This document shows positions 34,288 to 46,549 of a stretch of 64,000 nt of DNA, piece by piece. This DNA is from Miscanthus floridulus (Eukaryota > Streptophyta > Magnoliopsida > Poales > Poaceae): the NCBI RefSeq assembly GCF_019320115.1, contig NC_089584.1, forward strand, positions 72,323,533 to 72,387,532, read 5' to 3'. The position numbers and the translations under genes are program-made. The notes under the pieces were generated by a model, which saw only the letters and a program-made list of their open reading frames with translations, ran no database searches and was not told where the DNA came from. The first letter of the stretch is position 1. Each line of letters starts with the position of its first letter.

Positions 34288-36391
34288 ATGGCCGCGCGCC
34301 AAGCCCGATACCACCGCGTCTCCGCAGGCGCCTTCGGCGGCGAATGGGGTCTTCATGCGCCGCATCTTTCCCTTCCTGCTTGCGACCAACGTCTTCATCG
34401 GAGATGAGAAAAAAAAATCCCCCTCGACAGATCTCACCCCTTTTCGCCCCTGCTTCGACCTCAGTTTGGTCCTGGTATCTCCTGCAAAAAATGTTACCGT
34501 AAGTGATTTGCGCTTGTGGTCGTTTTACCCTAAATGATTGTGAAATTAGATCACCTCAGTTTGGTCCTGGTGTCTCCTGCAAAAATGTGACATTTCTCTT
34601 GTATAAATGCTGGGTTGGAATTGGATGACCTGGCTTGTCGTGGTTAATTTTGTAGCTGATGGAAAACGGAAATAGATCGGGTTATCTTGTGCCCTCGATG
34701 TCCACGGGACTATATGTTTAGCTGGTAAGATATGGATGATTTGTTGTTGTTGTTGAAATCTGCATGTTTTTGTCTTGTGTCGGAAGTAGAATTTAGATCT
34801 TTAAGAGTTTTATTTGCTTTCATTCCAGAGATAAAGAAAATTATACATGTACTACCGTACCAGATGTTTAAATTAATGGCACCACCTAGTATGAATTTCT
34901 ATATGTTATAAATGGAAAAACAGAAGGGTAGGTACAAGAGTCCCGACATTGATTGTTAAGTGAAGTTCATCATTGGTGTACTTATTAGTACTCATGACTT
35001 GGAATTTGGTGGTACCAATGTTAGCACATGCTATGGGGTTGAAATGAACCAATAGAATTCAATCTCAGCCATTTAGAATTTAGATGTGATTACTAACACA
35101 GTTGTAGGAAGTTCCTGGAGAATATGGTCCCCGAGTAGCCTGTGTATGCTCTCTGTTTAGTAGGAAAATGGCAGGAGACACTAAGGGTGTGTTTGGTTTC
35201 TGGCTTGGCCCTAAGTGAACTAGTGCACAGTGGGAAACTCTGGAGGATCTCAGGCAGTTATATCTGCCATATAGGGAAGTTCAATAATTGCTTCCAATTG
35301 CGCCATTATGTATAAACCACGTATGCAAGTGACATTCTTCAAAGGAGTTCAAAGGGCATGATATCGTGTATTCACAATTATGGCCCCGTTCGCTTGTCTT
35401 AAAAATGGCTTGTTCGGCTTCTTTTTTCAGCCGGAACAGTGTTTTTCTCTCACAACAATTCAGTCGGAACAGTGTTTTCAGTCAGTTTCAGCCAAGTTTC
35501 AGACCTGTTTGCCCGTTTATGGCTGGGCACCTGGGTATGCCAGGTTGCTAATTGCCAACTTGATTTGCTTGTAATATAGGTTAAGATGAATAGGATGGAT
35601 ATCCATAGGGTATTCAATCGGTTGTTTTGACCGTTTAAACAGCCGTTTTTTCCGTTTAAACACCTGTTTTGCCCGAATAATGGGTTAAACGGTATGTGAC
35701 CGACTGTTTACCGTTTAGCGTTTAGGATAACACTATTGTCATCACGCCTAAACTTTCACTGTAGTATTCTCTACTTCCTGCACAAATTCAAGGTAGTACC
35801 GATTAAACCATTGAAGCGTGCCAAACAATTAAACCTAAGCTAATATATGATCTGTTAATGATGTAAGTATGCCTGCTACACTATCATTAGAGTTAATACA
35901 TGTAGGAATTTCTGCCACACCACGTTTACTTGCATTGCATTGCTAATTAAACGACAATTCAGACCTTTGAGGCGCTGAAAGGTACTGCAAAAGGCATTTT
36001 GCACTTGTTTAGCACTCTTGTTTTGTTCTTGTGTTTCGTCACATGCTGCAGTAAGTTGACATTCTTGTCACATGCAGTTTATGTATTTGCCAAGACCCAC
36101 AAAAGAGACCAGGAAAAGAAAAATGCTCAGGCTACTGCTGCTGCTGCTGCCGCTGCAGCATTGTCATCCCCAGCAAGTACAACTGCCAAGGCTCCAGATC
36201 CTTCTCCTGCACCTGTGCCCAAAAGGGTTCTCTCACCACTATCCGAAGATGAGCAGCGGCATCTATACAAATGGATGCTGGAAGAGATGCAGAAGATCAA
36301 ACCACGCAATGCCACTGAGAAGAATAAGATCAATGAGGAGAAAGCTCTTCTCAAGGAGTTCATTCGGGCAGAGTCTCACCCTCGTTTGTGA
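34288..36391 (+). pseudogene. Small single-pass membrane protein gene, unknown function
   Basis: Two exons are recognisable. Exon 1 (34288-34403) starts ATGGCCGCGCGCC and, in the frame that fits exon 2, encodes a hydrophobic segment R-R-I-F-P-F-L-L-A-T-N-V-F-I-G. Exon 2 (36078-36391, after TGCAG) continues Y-V-F-A-K-T-H-K-R-D-Q-E-K-K, an alanine run, a proline-rich linker and a charged C-terminus (S-E-D-E-Q-R-H-L-Y-K-W-M-L-E-E-M). The predicted protein would be about 140 residues with one membrane helix. Two defects are seen: the ATG is one base out of frame with the helix, and the expected exon-1 donor reads GAG|AT instead of GAG|GT at 34404-34405. The MULE lies 55 bp upstream. Whether another start or donor is used is unknown. 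I do not recognise a named family. Confidence 0.6.
35382..35510. mobile_element. hAT-like MITE fragment (GTTCGCTTG family) in the intron
   Basis: GGCCCCGTTCGCTTGTC start, then inner words CAGCCGGAACAGTGTTTTTC and CTCTCACAACAATTCAG. It is related to 57121-57236 and, inverted, 62345-62475. Its right end is degraded. Confidence 0.6.
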
Positions 36392-38290
36392 TGGTTACAT
36401 CGGCTGCCCTGCTGGTCTTGATATTTTTTTCTCCACCCGCAGTCCAGTGAGGACATCGTCTGAAACTATGTGCCTTGTTAGTTGGCACAAAACGTTAGCA
36501 TTTCTTTGCACTATCACATCTCTTCATTTGACAGTAAGTAGGTCAAGTGGTTCCAATCTCCAGGTAACTGTTTTGTTCTGATGAAAACTTATTTTGATCG
36601 GGGATACTCGGGAGATGTTTTGGAAGCTTATTGCTGCTGCGAAGCGTTCTAATTGACCTGCTGATAATGGCTCCAACTAGCTATGCTCAGCTATTCTTAT
36701 GTAAGATGTGAATTGAGCTATTCAACAGCTAGTGCGTATCCACACCCTTTTAATATGGGTTGTAGTCTTGGAAATCATTGAGTCTGCATCCACGCCCCAG
36801 TCCCAATACTCCTAGCGTTGCCCAAGCCACCGGTGAAGGTCTAGTGGATTGTGCTGAGTATACAATGAGCTCGTTGGTCTCTGTAGCTAATATGTGAAAT
36901 TCTGTCACCTTGCCAATTTTGTTCGACAGTAGTGTTATCCCGTTTTTCTTTATTTTTTCTGCAGTATTATTGATACGAGGTGTTGTATAAGGATAAATAA
37001 AAAATACAGGAGAAAAGAGGCCTATAGTGCTTATCAATTAGGCTAATATCAGTGAGAGTTTCATCTCACTGTTTTCAAAACTTTCATGTGTTGGAAACAG
37101 TGTAGATAAGTTTTATTCTCTATGAAACGCATTTTATCCTATAAATTTTTTATCATATCCCTCTTTATCAACACTATATGCGACATCAACTTATTTAATG
37201 CTCACGAAACTGATGAAACCCATTGAAACTGGTCTATCATCGATGGTTTATATTCCCGCTGTTACTGTACGTAAAAGTACACGTGGTAGATCCTCGCTTG
37301 TGGACGATGTTCAGTTCATGTGCTCGACTGTGAAAACTCGAATAAATAGATTGGACAATGTTCAGTTCAGGTGTTTGATTGCGAAAACTGAAATAGATAA
37401 ATATACAACGGTGGACTCTTGGAGGAAGCTCGATGTCACGATAAGATCAGAAGCAGAACTTGTTTATGTTTCTCTTCCAGTTTTGTTTATGTAAATGGTT
37501 AATAGAATTCTATTTTCCATCTAAAAGAAAGGAATATTCATTGGCAAAAGGTTTGGGTTCAAGTTACTCTGTTTTGGGAGCTATAACTTTTCCAAAAGTA
37601 TCTTCTAGAGAAATTTCTTAAAAAAGCCCGAGAAGCTGATCTGAGAGTAGTCCCAACGCACCAGCGCAATTAGTAGCCCTAACCTCCATGTATGCTTCAA
37701 AGCTTCATGTCACAAATATTGATGGTTTGGCAGATTTGTAAAGTTACCTGCAGAGGCAACGGCTGCCCCAACTGATGAATGTACTGATGTTTTAATCAGT
37801 CTGATTCAGAGAATTGCAACAAAGATAAATTCAATCAGAATTACTGGATATCATATCATTATCCATCATACGGAAAAACAACTTTATCAAACTTTTTGCA
37901 TTCATAAAACACCATGAGAAGATAACACGTCTTTCCGTTGGTAGTTTGCACAACTGCGTCATGTTGCAATCACAAACCCAACTAAAATCGAAGACTTCAT
38001 GCTCCTTATTACTTCGAAAGTTCGAATTTGAATATGAAACGGAAAGATGAGGAAGCGCCGTAGTGGGATTGAAATAAACTCATCATATATTTGGTAACCT
38101 TGTACGCAATTGGTGGACGAGTCTGTTAGGATTTCCAATCCAACGCCCTAATCAAAACGAGGATTTTCAGACGACGAATCCCTTCTTCCCTGATCTTACT
38201 GAGCAGCCCGGCGGCGTGGTCCACGCCGGACGGCCGGAGTCCTCCGATCCGATCCCGCCCAGGGTGCAAGGTCACCGCCGGCAGCCACAC
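36392..38290. other. 3' untranslated and intergenic DNA, no gene seen
   Basis: 36392 to about 36730 is the likely 3' untranslated region of the membrane-protein gene. Beyond it the sequence is AT-rich. A MITE-like fragment related to 14070-14283 lies at about 37575-37660 (GAGCTATAACTTTTCCAAAAG..TCTAGAGAA). From 38190 the GC content rises towards the hydrolase start. Confidence 0.5.
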
Positions 38291-39243
38291 ATGGCCCAAC
38301 CACTCGTCTCCTCCAAAGATGCCCCCGATCTTCGTGAGCGCCTCTCTTTCTCTGGATTATTACTTCTGTATTTTTATCTGCTCTCGTTGCAAGTAAACAA
38401 GACGATGGCCGGTGACTAAGATTCGCAGTAGTGTCTTGCCAGAGAGATTATCACCGATTTGATGACTCCATCTTGTTTCTGAACAACAGCTGCTCCGGAA
38501 CAGAGAGTCGTGGTAGCGAACAAGCACGGCGAGAATCTTGTGGGGGATGCTGCACCACGCGGGGTCCAACAAGGTTGTAGTCCTACTAGTCCATCATGCG
38601 CGCCATCGCGCACGCCGGCAAATCATCCGGTTAAGGCGTAGGTAAAAAATATATTTAATATTTGCACAGAAACAATATTAGAAGCCTAATGTAGATACGT
38701 GATGTACAAAAACTTAAAGATTGGAGCTCTTTTTATATTTAATACGCTAAAACTATTCAGAATTCTAAATATGAAATGGTTGATGTGGTAGATTACATTT
38801 CGTAGCAAATACAGAGAAGGCAATGCAATAAACTATTTCAGGTCTTCACACTGCATGAGAAATATTCTAAAGTTTCAGTTTTGACACCGACGATCAACCA
38901 TGAGTACTGATTTTTTTTTTTGTCTAGAGTCACACCGAGAATAGAAATTGGAAGAAGTGAGGAAATGGCATTTACCTTACCCAGTTAATAAGGCAATCAA
39001 GCTAATCCTAAAGAGAACCGGCATGCTTCTGATAAATAAAAAGAAGGATCCTCACTGATCAAATTGGCAAGCATTGATGCGAACAATGATCCAATTACAA
39101 GGACAAGAGATGTGATTGATGCCAGATTTGTTGACAAACCAACGGATTTTTTTCCTGTTCCGCAACTAATCAATTAAGTTAATGCTATACACACATATAG
39201 CTTGATCTGTAGTAGAAAGGACAGCTGAATAATTAAAACCGAC

Positions 39244-39711
39244 CTTCTCGAAGAATCTGTTGATGGTTTTTCCAAAACTCAGGCCCTACGATATCAACAT
39301 GCGTGGCTGTAACTTACAATCTTGATGTTTTTATGGGTTCCCCATAGTCATCAATCTTCACAGCTGTTTCTACCTACAGTTATACGCAATATATTATAAG
39401 AAAGATGTCTTGCATGACTGATAACATTTGCAGCATCACCTTCTCTCGGTAAACACTACATCCTTTGCGGAACATAGCTGGTTCATCGTCATAGTTTATC
39501 TGGAATTGTTGAGCAAGCAGCTCATTCTTGTCCTTTGCAAATGTTCCCTAGAAAAACTAAACTCGAATTAAAACATTTATACCATTGTGATAGACAGTTC
39601 ACCAACTCAAGAAAATTTGTACTACCTTCAAAGCTAGCTGAAGCTCTTGTTCACTTTTTCCAGACTTCACCAACATCCAGAAGGAGGTATTGTACTGATT
39701 ATTTATATGAC
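39244..39711 (-). pseudogene. THG1: 3' exons of tRNA-His guanylyltransferase (THG1)
   Basis: THG1 adds G-1 to tRNA-His, needed for its charging. Three consecutive minus-strand exons with GT/AG borders are seen: 39711-39626 (H-I-N-N-Q-Y-N-T-S-F-W-M-L-V-K-S-G-K-S), 39547-39440 (G-T-F-A-K-D-K-N-E-L-L, then N-Y-D-D-E-P-A-M-F-R-K-G) and 39373-39244 (V-E-T-A-V-K, then H-V-D-I-V-G-P-E-F-W). Phases join correctly across both introns. These are the C-terminal parts of the family; the catalytic N-terminal half with the metal-binding Asp residues was not found up to the copia element or to its right. A TAA lies mid-way in the last exon (after S-R-L). It lies antisense inside the broken hydrolase gene. 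Confidence 0.8.
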
Positions 39712-41941
39712 CTGAAAGGCACAAACAAAGAATATGCATATCAGTGAACTAATCGAATTATTGTTCGATTCTGACACGTACATAGATGGCTCTTTTCTTT
39801 TTAAATTGCAGTGAATAGCCCAAACAAATTTACCTGACAAATCAAGATCCTAAAATCTCAAATAAAAGGCATCGTGTGCACACACAATCATAGGAGCAAG
39901 CACAATAACTAAAATGACTAAGCTGCAGGTACAGTTAAGGATTTAGGTGCGGAAAGGCACAAAAATAATTGTTGGAAGTATTTGAAGGAGTGGTTGTCCT
40001 CACTTTTCATGAGGATATGACAGATTAGCAAACTTAGTTAGAGGTGCATGTATATCTGCAAATAAAGAAGGAAGAATTACATTACCAACATACAGCACAT
40101 AGGAAGATATTTTGCTTTAAAAACTGTGAGTGGTGCATGAGGTCTAAGCTTTAATACTCCTGTGCATGTTTCCTGAGTTCCTGCATGAAAGCATATATAG
40201 GTGGACTCAGTTTATATATTAAAAAAGGGAAAAAGGAAGAGTGGTCAGTTATGATTATAGAGTGCACAGATAAGAGAGCAGGCAGCATTAGATGAGGAAA
40301 CCACATAGATAAATTGATGGGTAAAAATATAAAGAGGGTAGTGCTATAATAAATCTGTAAGGAAGACGTGTGTATCAGCTGTAAAAACTACAGTACTAAC
40401 CAAATATGTAAGTTGCAGGATAGGTTGCACATCAGGTATAGAAATTATAGAAGAAACTACTGAAATGGCAAGAGTAGAGGATGGAACTCATTAATCTTTT
40501 TGCATTGGGAAATTTAAATACTAACAAAATAGGTATAGCTTTAATTTTGAAGAGTAGACTATGTAGATATAGCACTAACTTTACGTGATCCTAGGTATGA
40601 ATTCCATCATTTATTATAACAGGAAAGGTAACATGTAAGACATGAGTAATAATTCTTTACTGCTAATGAAATAGGCATGGGAGAAGTAATGACACAGTAA
40701 AAATTAGACATAGCCTGGGCAGGCACTCAACGAGCTTCACATATAAGCAAGAACTGTCTAGTTTTGTTGTGTTTGTCGATATAGAATGGTTAATAGAACT
40801 AAATCGAGACATACATAGGTTATAACCTTGAACCAGCAGTGGATGATCAGCCTGACAAAAGAAGAGTTCCTCTTTCGTGTTTGTAGAGCGGTTGACGCGG
40901 TAACCTGTAAATATTTTTTTGTATAGGCAGATAGAAAATGCTCCAGCAATTAAGGCCACATATCGGATGGGTTATAAGAGCATGTAAGGGTTGTAAGGCT
41001 TACCAATATTGATGGACAGACCTTGGTGGTACTTTATCTAGGAATATTTTAGAGAGAATGTAAGTAGAATTTGTTGGCCGACTATAGAACCCAAAAACAC
41101 GAAAACAGCTTTGCAACTGGGAGCAACAAGTTGTAAGTAACGGCAGCAAGAATCCATCAAACCCAATCAGCTGACTTTAATTAGAAAACATGAAAGATGA
41201 CCACCAGGAATCCATCAAACCGTGTCAGATGACGTAATCAGAGGCATAAAAGTAAAAAAATATAAGTAACAAATGGCAAATTTTCATAGCCGGCTGAAGT
41301 AGGAAAAAAATAGCAAATGGCAAATGGTCAGAACATGAGACCATTAATGAATGTGGAATGCACGAGATGAATTGGCAAATGGGTAGGACAGGAGACTATT
41401 AGCAAATAGGCTTAGATCATATAGAAAGTTGGCAGAGACTCTTAAAGGCCTCAGTAATGTCTCAATCATCATTTGTTCATGAGTCTGGAGCTTCAGGGCA
41501 TGCTGATAGCTAGGTCACTCAAAAAACTCCATAATCTAGGTAACAGGCCATGCCCAGTACCTCAAAGGTAAATGAACATCATATCGTATCCCTGATCAAT
41601 GGATACTGAATTTTCATCACAGGCATATAGTAGGCATGTGTTTTAGGTAACAAACAGTTGCATGTGCTAGGAGGAGAACTTTGTAAAGAAGAAAACATTA
41701 GACCATAAGCAGATACAGGCGGGAGTGACGCAGGTAGCCCATCAATGTCTCGCCGCATGAGTAGGGCACTTAAATTCAAAACAAGGTACGTAAGGCTGAA
41801 GAACTGATTTAAAAAAAAATCAGCGATGCAAACTCATAGTTCTCTAATCGAAACTCTAAAAGGAAATCTACTTATGCTGATAGTCTGACATCAGTATTAC
41901 TGATAGATCCATGCAAATACATGATGTGAAGATATATAATC

Positions 41942-41946
41942 GCAAG
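41942..41946. repeat. Target-site duplication of the copia element, left copy
   Basis: GCAAG recurs exactly at 55197-55201. Confidence 0.9.
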
Positions 41947-43518
41947 TGAAAGGATCAAGATGCCCAAGAGGGGGGTGAATTGGGCTAATTCTAAATTTTC
42001 TTGCAATAATTAAATCATACGGTTATCCCAATTAACCCCTTATGCCTAGAAAAGTGTTTCTATTAATCTAACGCACAACGGACTTGCAACCTATGTTCCA
42101 AACTTACTCTAGCATGGCAATTCTATGAATGTAAAGACAAGTATTGAATTGCTTAAAGTAAATGCTCAAAGTAAATAGAGAGAGAGGAACACGGTGATGT
42201 TTTGCCGAGGTATCGAAGAGTCGCCACTCCCCACTAGTCCTCGTTGGAGCACCTGCGCAAAGGTGTAGCTCCCCCTTGATCCGCGCAAGGATCAAGTGCT
42301 CTCTACGGGTTGATTCTTCGACACTCCGTCGTGGCGAATCACCCAAAACCGCTCACAACTTGAGATGGGTCACCCACAAGCTCTGCCGAGTGATCACCAA
42401 GCTCTCAATCACCACCAAGTCGTCTAGGTGATGGCGATCACCAAGAGTAACAAGCATGAACTCTCACTTGACCACGAGAAGCCTAATGAGAATGGTGGAT
42501 GCACACTTTGCTACTTTTGATTCACTAATGAGGCTACTCTCTTGGATTCACGAATCTCAATCACCTCACAAGGACCTTGCTCTTCTTGGCAGTAACAAAC
42601 GTGTTTCTTAGCTTTTGGAATGAGCAAAAGTGACTCCACACATGAGTGGAGCTTCTATTTATAAGGCAGTCTGAAAAATGAACCATTATGAGCTTCTGCT
42701 GGGTGACTGGACGCTCTAGTCATGTTGACCGGCCGCTCCGGTCAGTTCAACCCGCACACTAGTATTTAAGTGTTGACCGGACACTGACAGGGTCCGATCA
42801 CCACTGACCGGACGTGTCCGGTTGCATTAAACCCTCACTGGATGCTTACTGTACTCGACCGGACGCTAGATCCTCAGGGTCCGGTCAGTATTGACCGGAC
42901 GCATCCGGTTGCAGATTTCCTTCTCTGGAACCATACTGGAGTCGACCGGATGCTACCTCTCAGCGTCCGGTCACTTGACCACTCCAGTGTTCGGTCGCAC
43001 CGAACTCAATTTCCTTGATCAAATGTACTGACTAGACCCTGCGGCCAGCGTCTGGTCGCACTGGAGCCAGCGTCTGGTCAGCATTTGACCCTCTATTCAC
43101 TTCCAACTCTTGAACATATGTGAATGAAGTTTGCTCCATAGGATCATAGGGCTGTTGTGGAGCTACCTAGTGCTACTTTTAACAAGTGTGCACCACACCT
43201 AACTCACTAGACTCACCTAGGTCAAGCTACCCATCCATACCCCCCTTAATAGTATGGCCAATGGAAAAACAAAGTCCTAAACTACTCTAAGTGTCACTCC
43301 AACTCCAATCGACACTTAGAACTAGTCATCCTTAACCTTGTCGTCCATCCTTTGAAAACCGAAATAATTTCCATCGTAGGGGCATGACAACCTTGATTGC
43401 CCAATTGATCTCCATTACCATGACCTAACTTAATTGCCTCTGCAAAACACACGTTAGTCATAGTAATCTTGTATTGTTATTAATCACCGAAACCCAACTA
43501 GGGGCCTAGATGCTTTCA
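41947..43518 (-). repeat. 3' LTR of the copia element
   Basis: On the minus strand it starts TGAAAGCATC and ends GATCCTTTCA. It has a minus-strand TATA box (plus CTATTTATA, 42655-42663). Inverted GACCGG/CCGGTC motifs crowd 42700-43080. Confidence 0.95.
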
Positions 43519-43520
43519 AT

Positions 43521-43532
43521 CTCCCCCTTTTT
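43521..43532 (-). other. Polypurine tract of the copia element
   Basis: On the minus strand AAAAAGGGGGAG lies two bases before the 3' LTR start. Confidence 0.85.
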
Positions 43533-44017
43533 GGTGATTGATGACAATACCACCTCGAGTATGTGAAAGAGTGAGGTTTTTGTTATGCTTGGTTCATATA
43601 AGCTTTTGTTAATAAGAACAAAAGAGTTAGGCAAGCTTATATGACCCAAGCCAACACGATGTACTCAAAAGATATGAAATAAGCATGAGTACAAGTAATA
43701 AAGCTCATTTGCATCGGAGTATAAACGCGGAAGCAAAGCAAATGAGCATAACACAAGTGATATGACATACCAATGAATACAAAGTAGAGAGCACACATGT
43801 CATGTATCACAATCACATAGATATCACTATCACATAGATATAATAATATGCATGAAAGTAACACACGAATACATAATAGTAATAGTGTATCACACAAATA
43901 AAACTCCAAATGTATATAATAAGCTAATACTAGATAACTAGCTCCCCCTAAATGTTGCTCCCCCTGAGTCTACATACTCAAACCCTCTCCCCCTTTGGCG
44001 TCAAACACCAAAACCTA

Positions 44018-46468
44018 AGGGTCGGTCGGCGGGGCTGCAGCGGATGAGTCGGGCGCTGAGGTATGAGGAGCAAGATGAAACTAGATGCCATCATCATCGG
44101 ACCCTGAGCTATGTACTGACTGACCCTCTATGGCTAGAAGTGTCTCTGAAGCGGTCTAGGTCTGAGCTGGGGTAGGTGCGGCCTTTGATGCTGCTGGTAC
44201 GTCTGTCGTAGGATCTGAAGAGGCGACAGACGAAGGGAGCCTCTGAGTAGTCACGGCGACAGGGGCTGCTGTAGAAGGACCGGCGGTATGCATATGTGGT
44301 AGTGTAGGCATGCCTGTCAACTCGCTGAAGGATGCTCCAAGACTCCTGTAGACTGACGTGTTAGGCACAAATAGCGAGGATGACTGATCTGGTGAGAAGC
44401 CCGTATGATATGGTGTAAACTGTAGGGCTACTACTAGCGAGGATAACCACTGGGACACTTATACTGTGGGAGAGGCAAACGGAGTTGGAGGCTATTCCTG
44501 ACTCTGAAGCCCACTAGGCTGTACTACTGGAGTTGTCGAAGTGGTGGTAGGCTGAGCAAGCTAGGGTGAAGGCTATGGCAGTGGAGCCCCAAGTGCTGTT
44601 ACTATATGCTGCATAAATCCCATAAGCTGTTGTTGCATGAGTAACTGCTGCTGATGCATCTGCTGCTACTGCTACTGGAGGATCTGCTGCTATCGCTAGA
44701 ACTCATCCTAATGAGCCTGAAACTGTGCAAAGTTTGTAGCGATCTCCTAAGCCTATCATGCCTAATCCTGCTGCATCCGCTCAAGAATAGCAATCAAAGC
44801 GGGATCCGTCTGCGGTGCAGGTGGAGCGGAGTTGGAACTATCGGCCTCTGCATCATGTCTACGTGGAGGCATCTAAGGGATAGGCCGATAGTCGTCATCC
44901 GAACTGTCACTAGACTCGGTCCTCTCCTCCTGAGCCTCAAGCTCCTCCTCCTTAGTAGCGGCTATGCCTCTGATAATCTTGTCCTACTGAGCTGCTGACT
45001 CTGGTACATCTGGACAACGATGAGGCTGAGTGGGAGCCTATGGTGTGCTATGCCTGATCCTCTGTGCCATGTTATAAGCTAGAAACTTAGTGGTGGCACC
45101 TTTGTACTCTGCAACCATCTCAGGGGTCCTAACCTGCACAGCCTTAAGCATCAGGAAAGTGATCCAATGTGCATATGGAAGCTACCTATGACCCTTGAAG
45201 CCCTTAGCTATAGTATCCTCCATCTATGATAGAAGCAGGTCCCAAATGTCGAACACGGTCTGCTGCATCAGGGCATTAAGGAGCCAAAGCTGTAGGCGAG
45301 TCAGACCCTCTCTGTATCCCAACCTAGGAAGTAGTGTCCTCCTAATGATAGCCTCTAGCACTCGAGCTATAGGAGTAAGGTCCCTGAGGTTCCTCCTCGA
45401 CCCCTCACCAAAGGGCTCCTTGAAGCAATGTCGCACAAGATCAGTAGGGGGCACCAACCCTCCATGAGGACACCTGGGAGGCTCCTGTTGTCCATAACAT
45501 ACCTCATGTAACCTGACAGGCTGCTCCTATAGCCTTAGTATCTCCCTGGCCCTAAAACTCATCACCCTGTAGTCTCTGCCTCTGAATGCAAAGTGTATGA
45601 AGTTATGCTGTGGGTCAACGTAGAGCGAAGAATAAAACTGCTGAACCTAAGATGGTACATACAGTCTAGTCTAGCCAATCAGATCTGTCAGCCCTGGAAA
45701 ATATGATAAGTAGGGGCGGATATGCTCTTCGGCTGCTGCCACAATAGCCTCAATACTACAGACTCTCTGAGATCTGAACACTGCCCCACTGTTGAGATAA
45801 GCATTATAGAAATCCTCCTGTAGTGGCGTGTAGAAACCCTCTGCTGCTCTCTCATCCCTCCTCGAAGGAAACCACACCTCAAACTCTACAAATCTTAGCT
45901 GTCAAACCTACCTAGCTGTGGTGGCCCTTAAGTCAAGATGTACCACTGGAGGCGGACCCTATGGTCTAGGCGGTGGACGCAATCCCCTCCGCTGTGTTGG
46001 TGGCCTTGGTGAGACAGGAACATGGGTACGACTAGAGTGGCATAGCTGGGGAGCCTACTCGGTCTCCTTGGCCTCCTCGGCCTACTGGCCCTCTTGAGTC
46101 TCTGCTGGTGGGGGCTACTGCTATGGCTCCTGCTAGGGCTGAGGCTCCTCAATAGCTAGACGACATCCTGCCATCATGATAGTCCTAGGTGGACCACCAT
46201 GATGACGCTCAGCCTCCTCAACTGCTGCCCTCTGTGCTGGTGTAAGCTGTTAATCTACAATGACAACACCACTGCGAGCACCGCCTCTCTCGGCACGCTC
46301 TGCAGCCTCAGCGACTGCTGCTGCTTTCACTATCTCTGCATCAGGATACTTGCGCTTCTTTGATGTAACCTGCTTCGTCGCCTTGCCTTTGGTTCCTACG
46401 GGCAAGCGAGGTGAGGGCCTCTGATCGTCATCTCCTAGACCACCACCAATGTTCTTGGTGCGAGCCAT
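44018..46468 (-). pseudogene. Extra ORF (aORF) after copia pol, stop-riddled but in frame
   Basis: From ATG 46468 (M-A-R-T-K-N-I-G-G-G) one frame can be followed for over 750 codons without a frameshift. It has a basic N-terminus, a proline/glutamine-rich stretch, a globular middle (45877-45224: F-Y-N-A-Y-L-N-S-G, L-V-P-P-T-D-L-V-R-H-C-F, then L-Q-L-W-L-L-N-A-L) reminiscent of the putative plant transposon domain found in such elements, and a glutamine-rich C-terminal region. In-frame TAG codons at 46135, 46123, 46117, 46084, 45673, 45226, 44674, 44668 and 44158, and TAA at 46252, interrupt it. Its function is not known; it has been called env-like in relatives, but I see no signal peptide or membrane helix. 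Confidence 0.65.
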
Positions 46469-46549
46469 CTGATCTAACAAGAGAAACACTGCCGCTGACA
46501 CTTTCAAGCCTTGGCCTCGATCCGTACTCACGAGCTTGGCTCCAAGTTA

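Larger units (their letters stand above)
38640..41946. other. Left part of the DNA inserted in the hydrolase gene
   Basis: AT-rich DNA with no gene other than the antisense THG1 exons at 39244-39711. Splice-bounded open stretches on the minus strand near 39060-39150 and 40830-40905 may be further exons or chance. It ends at the GCAAG target duplication of the copia element (41942-41946). Confidence 0.5.

Noticed and set aside
34396..34410. AT donor of the membrane-protein gene as a U12-type AT-AC intron
   Set aside because: The U12 donor consensus (ATATCCTT) is absent; the site reads GAGATGAG, a single change from an ordinary GTGAG donor, and the intron ends in AG.
36127..36363. Antisense alanine-rich frame opposite exon 2 of the membrane-protein gene
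   Set aside because: It is a shadow of the alanine-coding GCT repeat on the plus strand.
39060..39150. Hydrophobic minus-strand stretch after the THG1 exons, possibly a membrane tail
   Set aside because: THG1 proteins lack a membrane tail, and the stretch runs into stops; no phase-compatible link could be shown.
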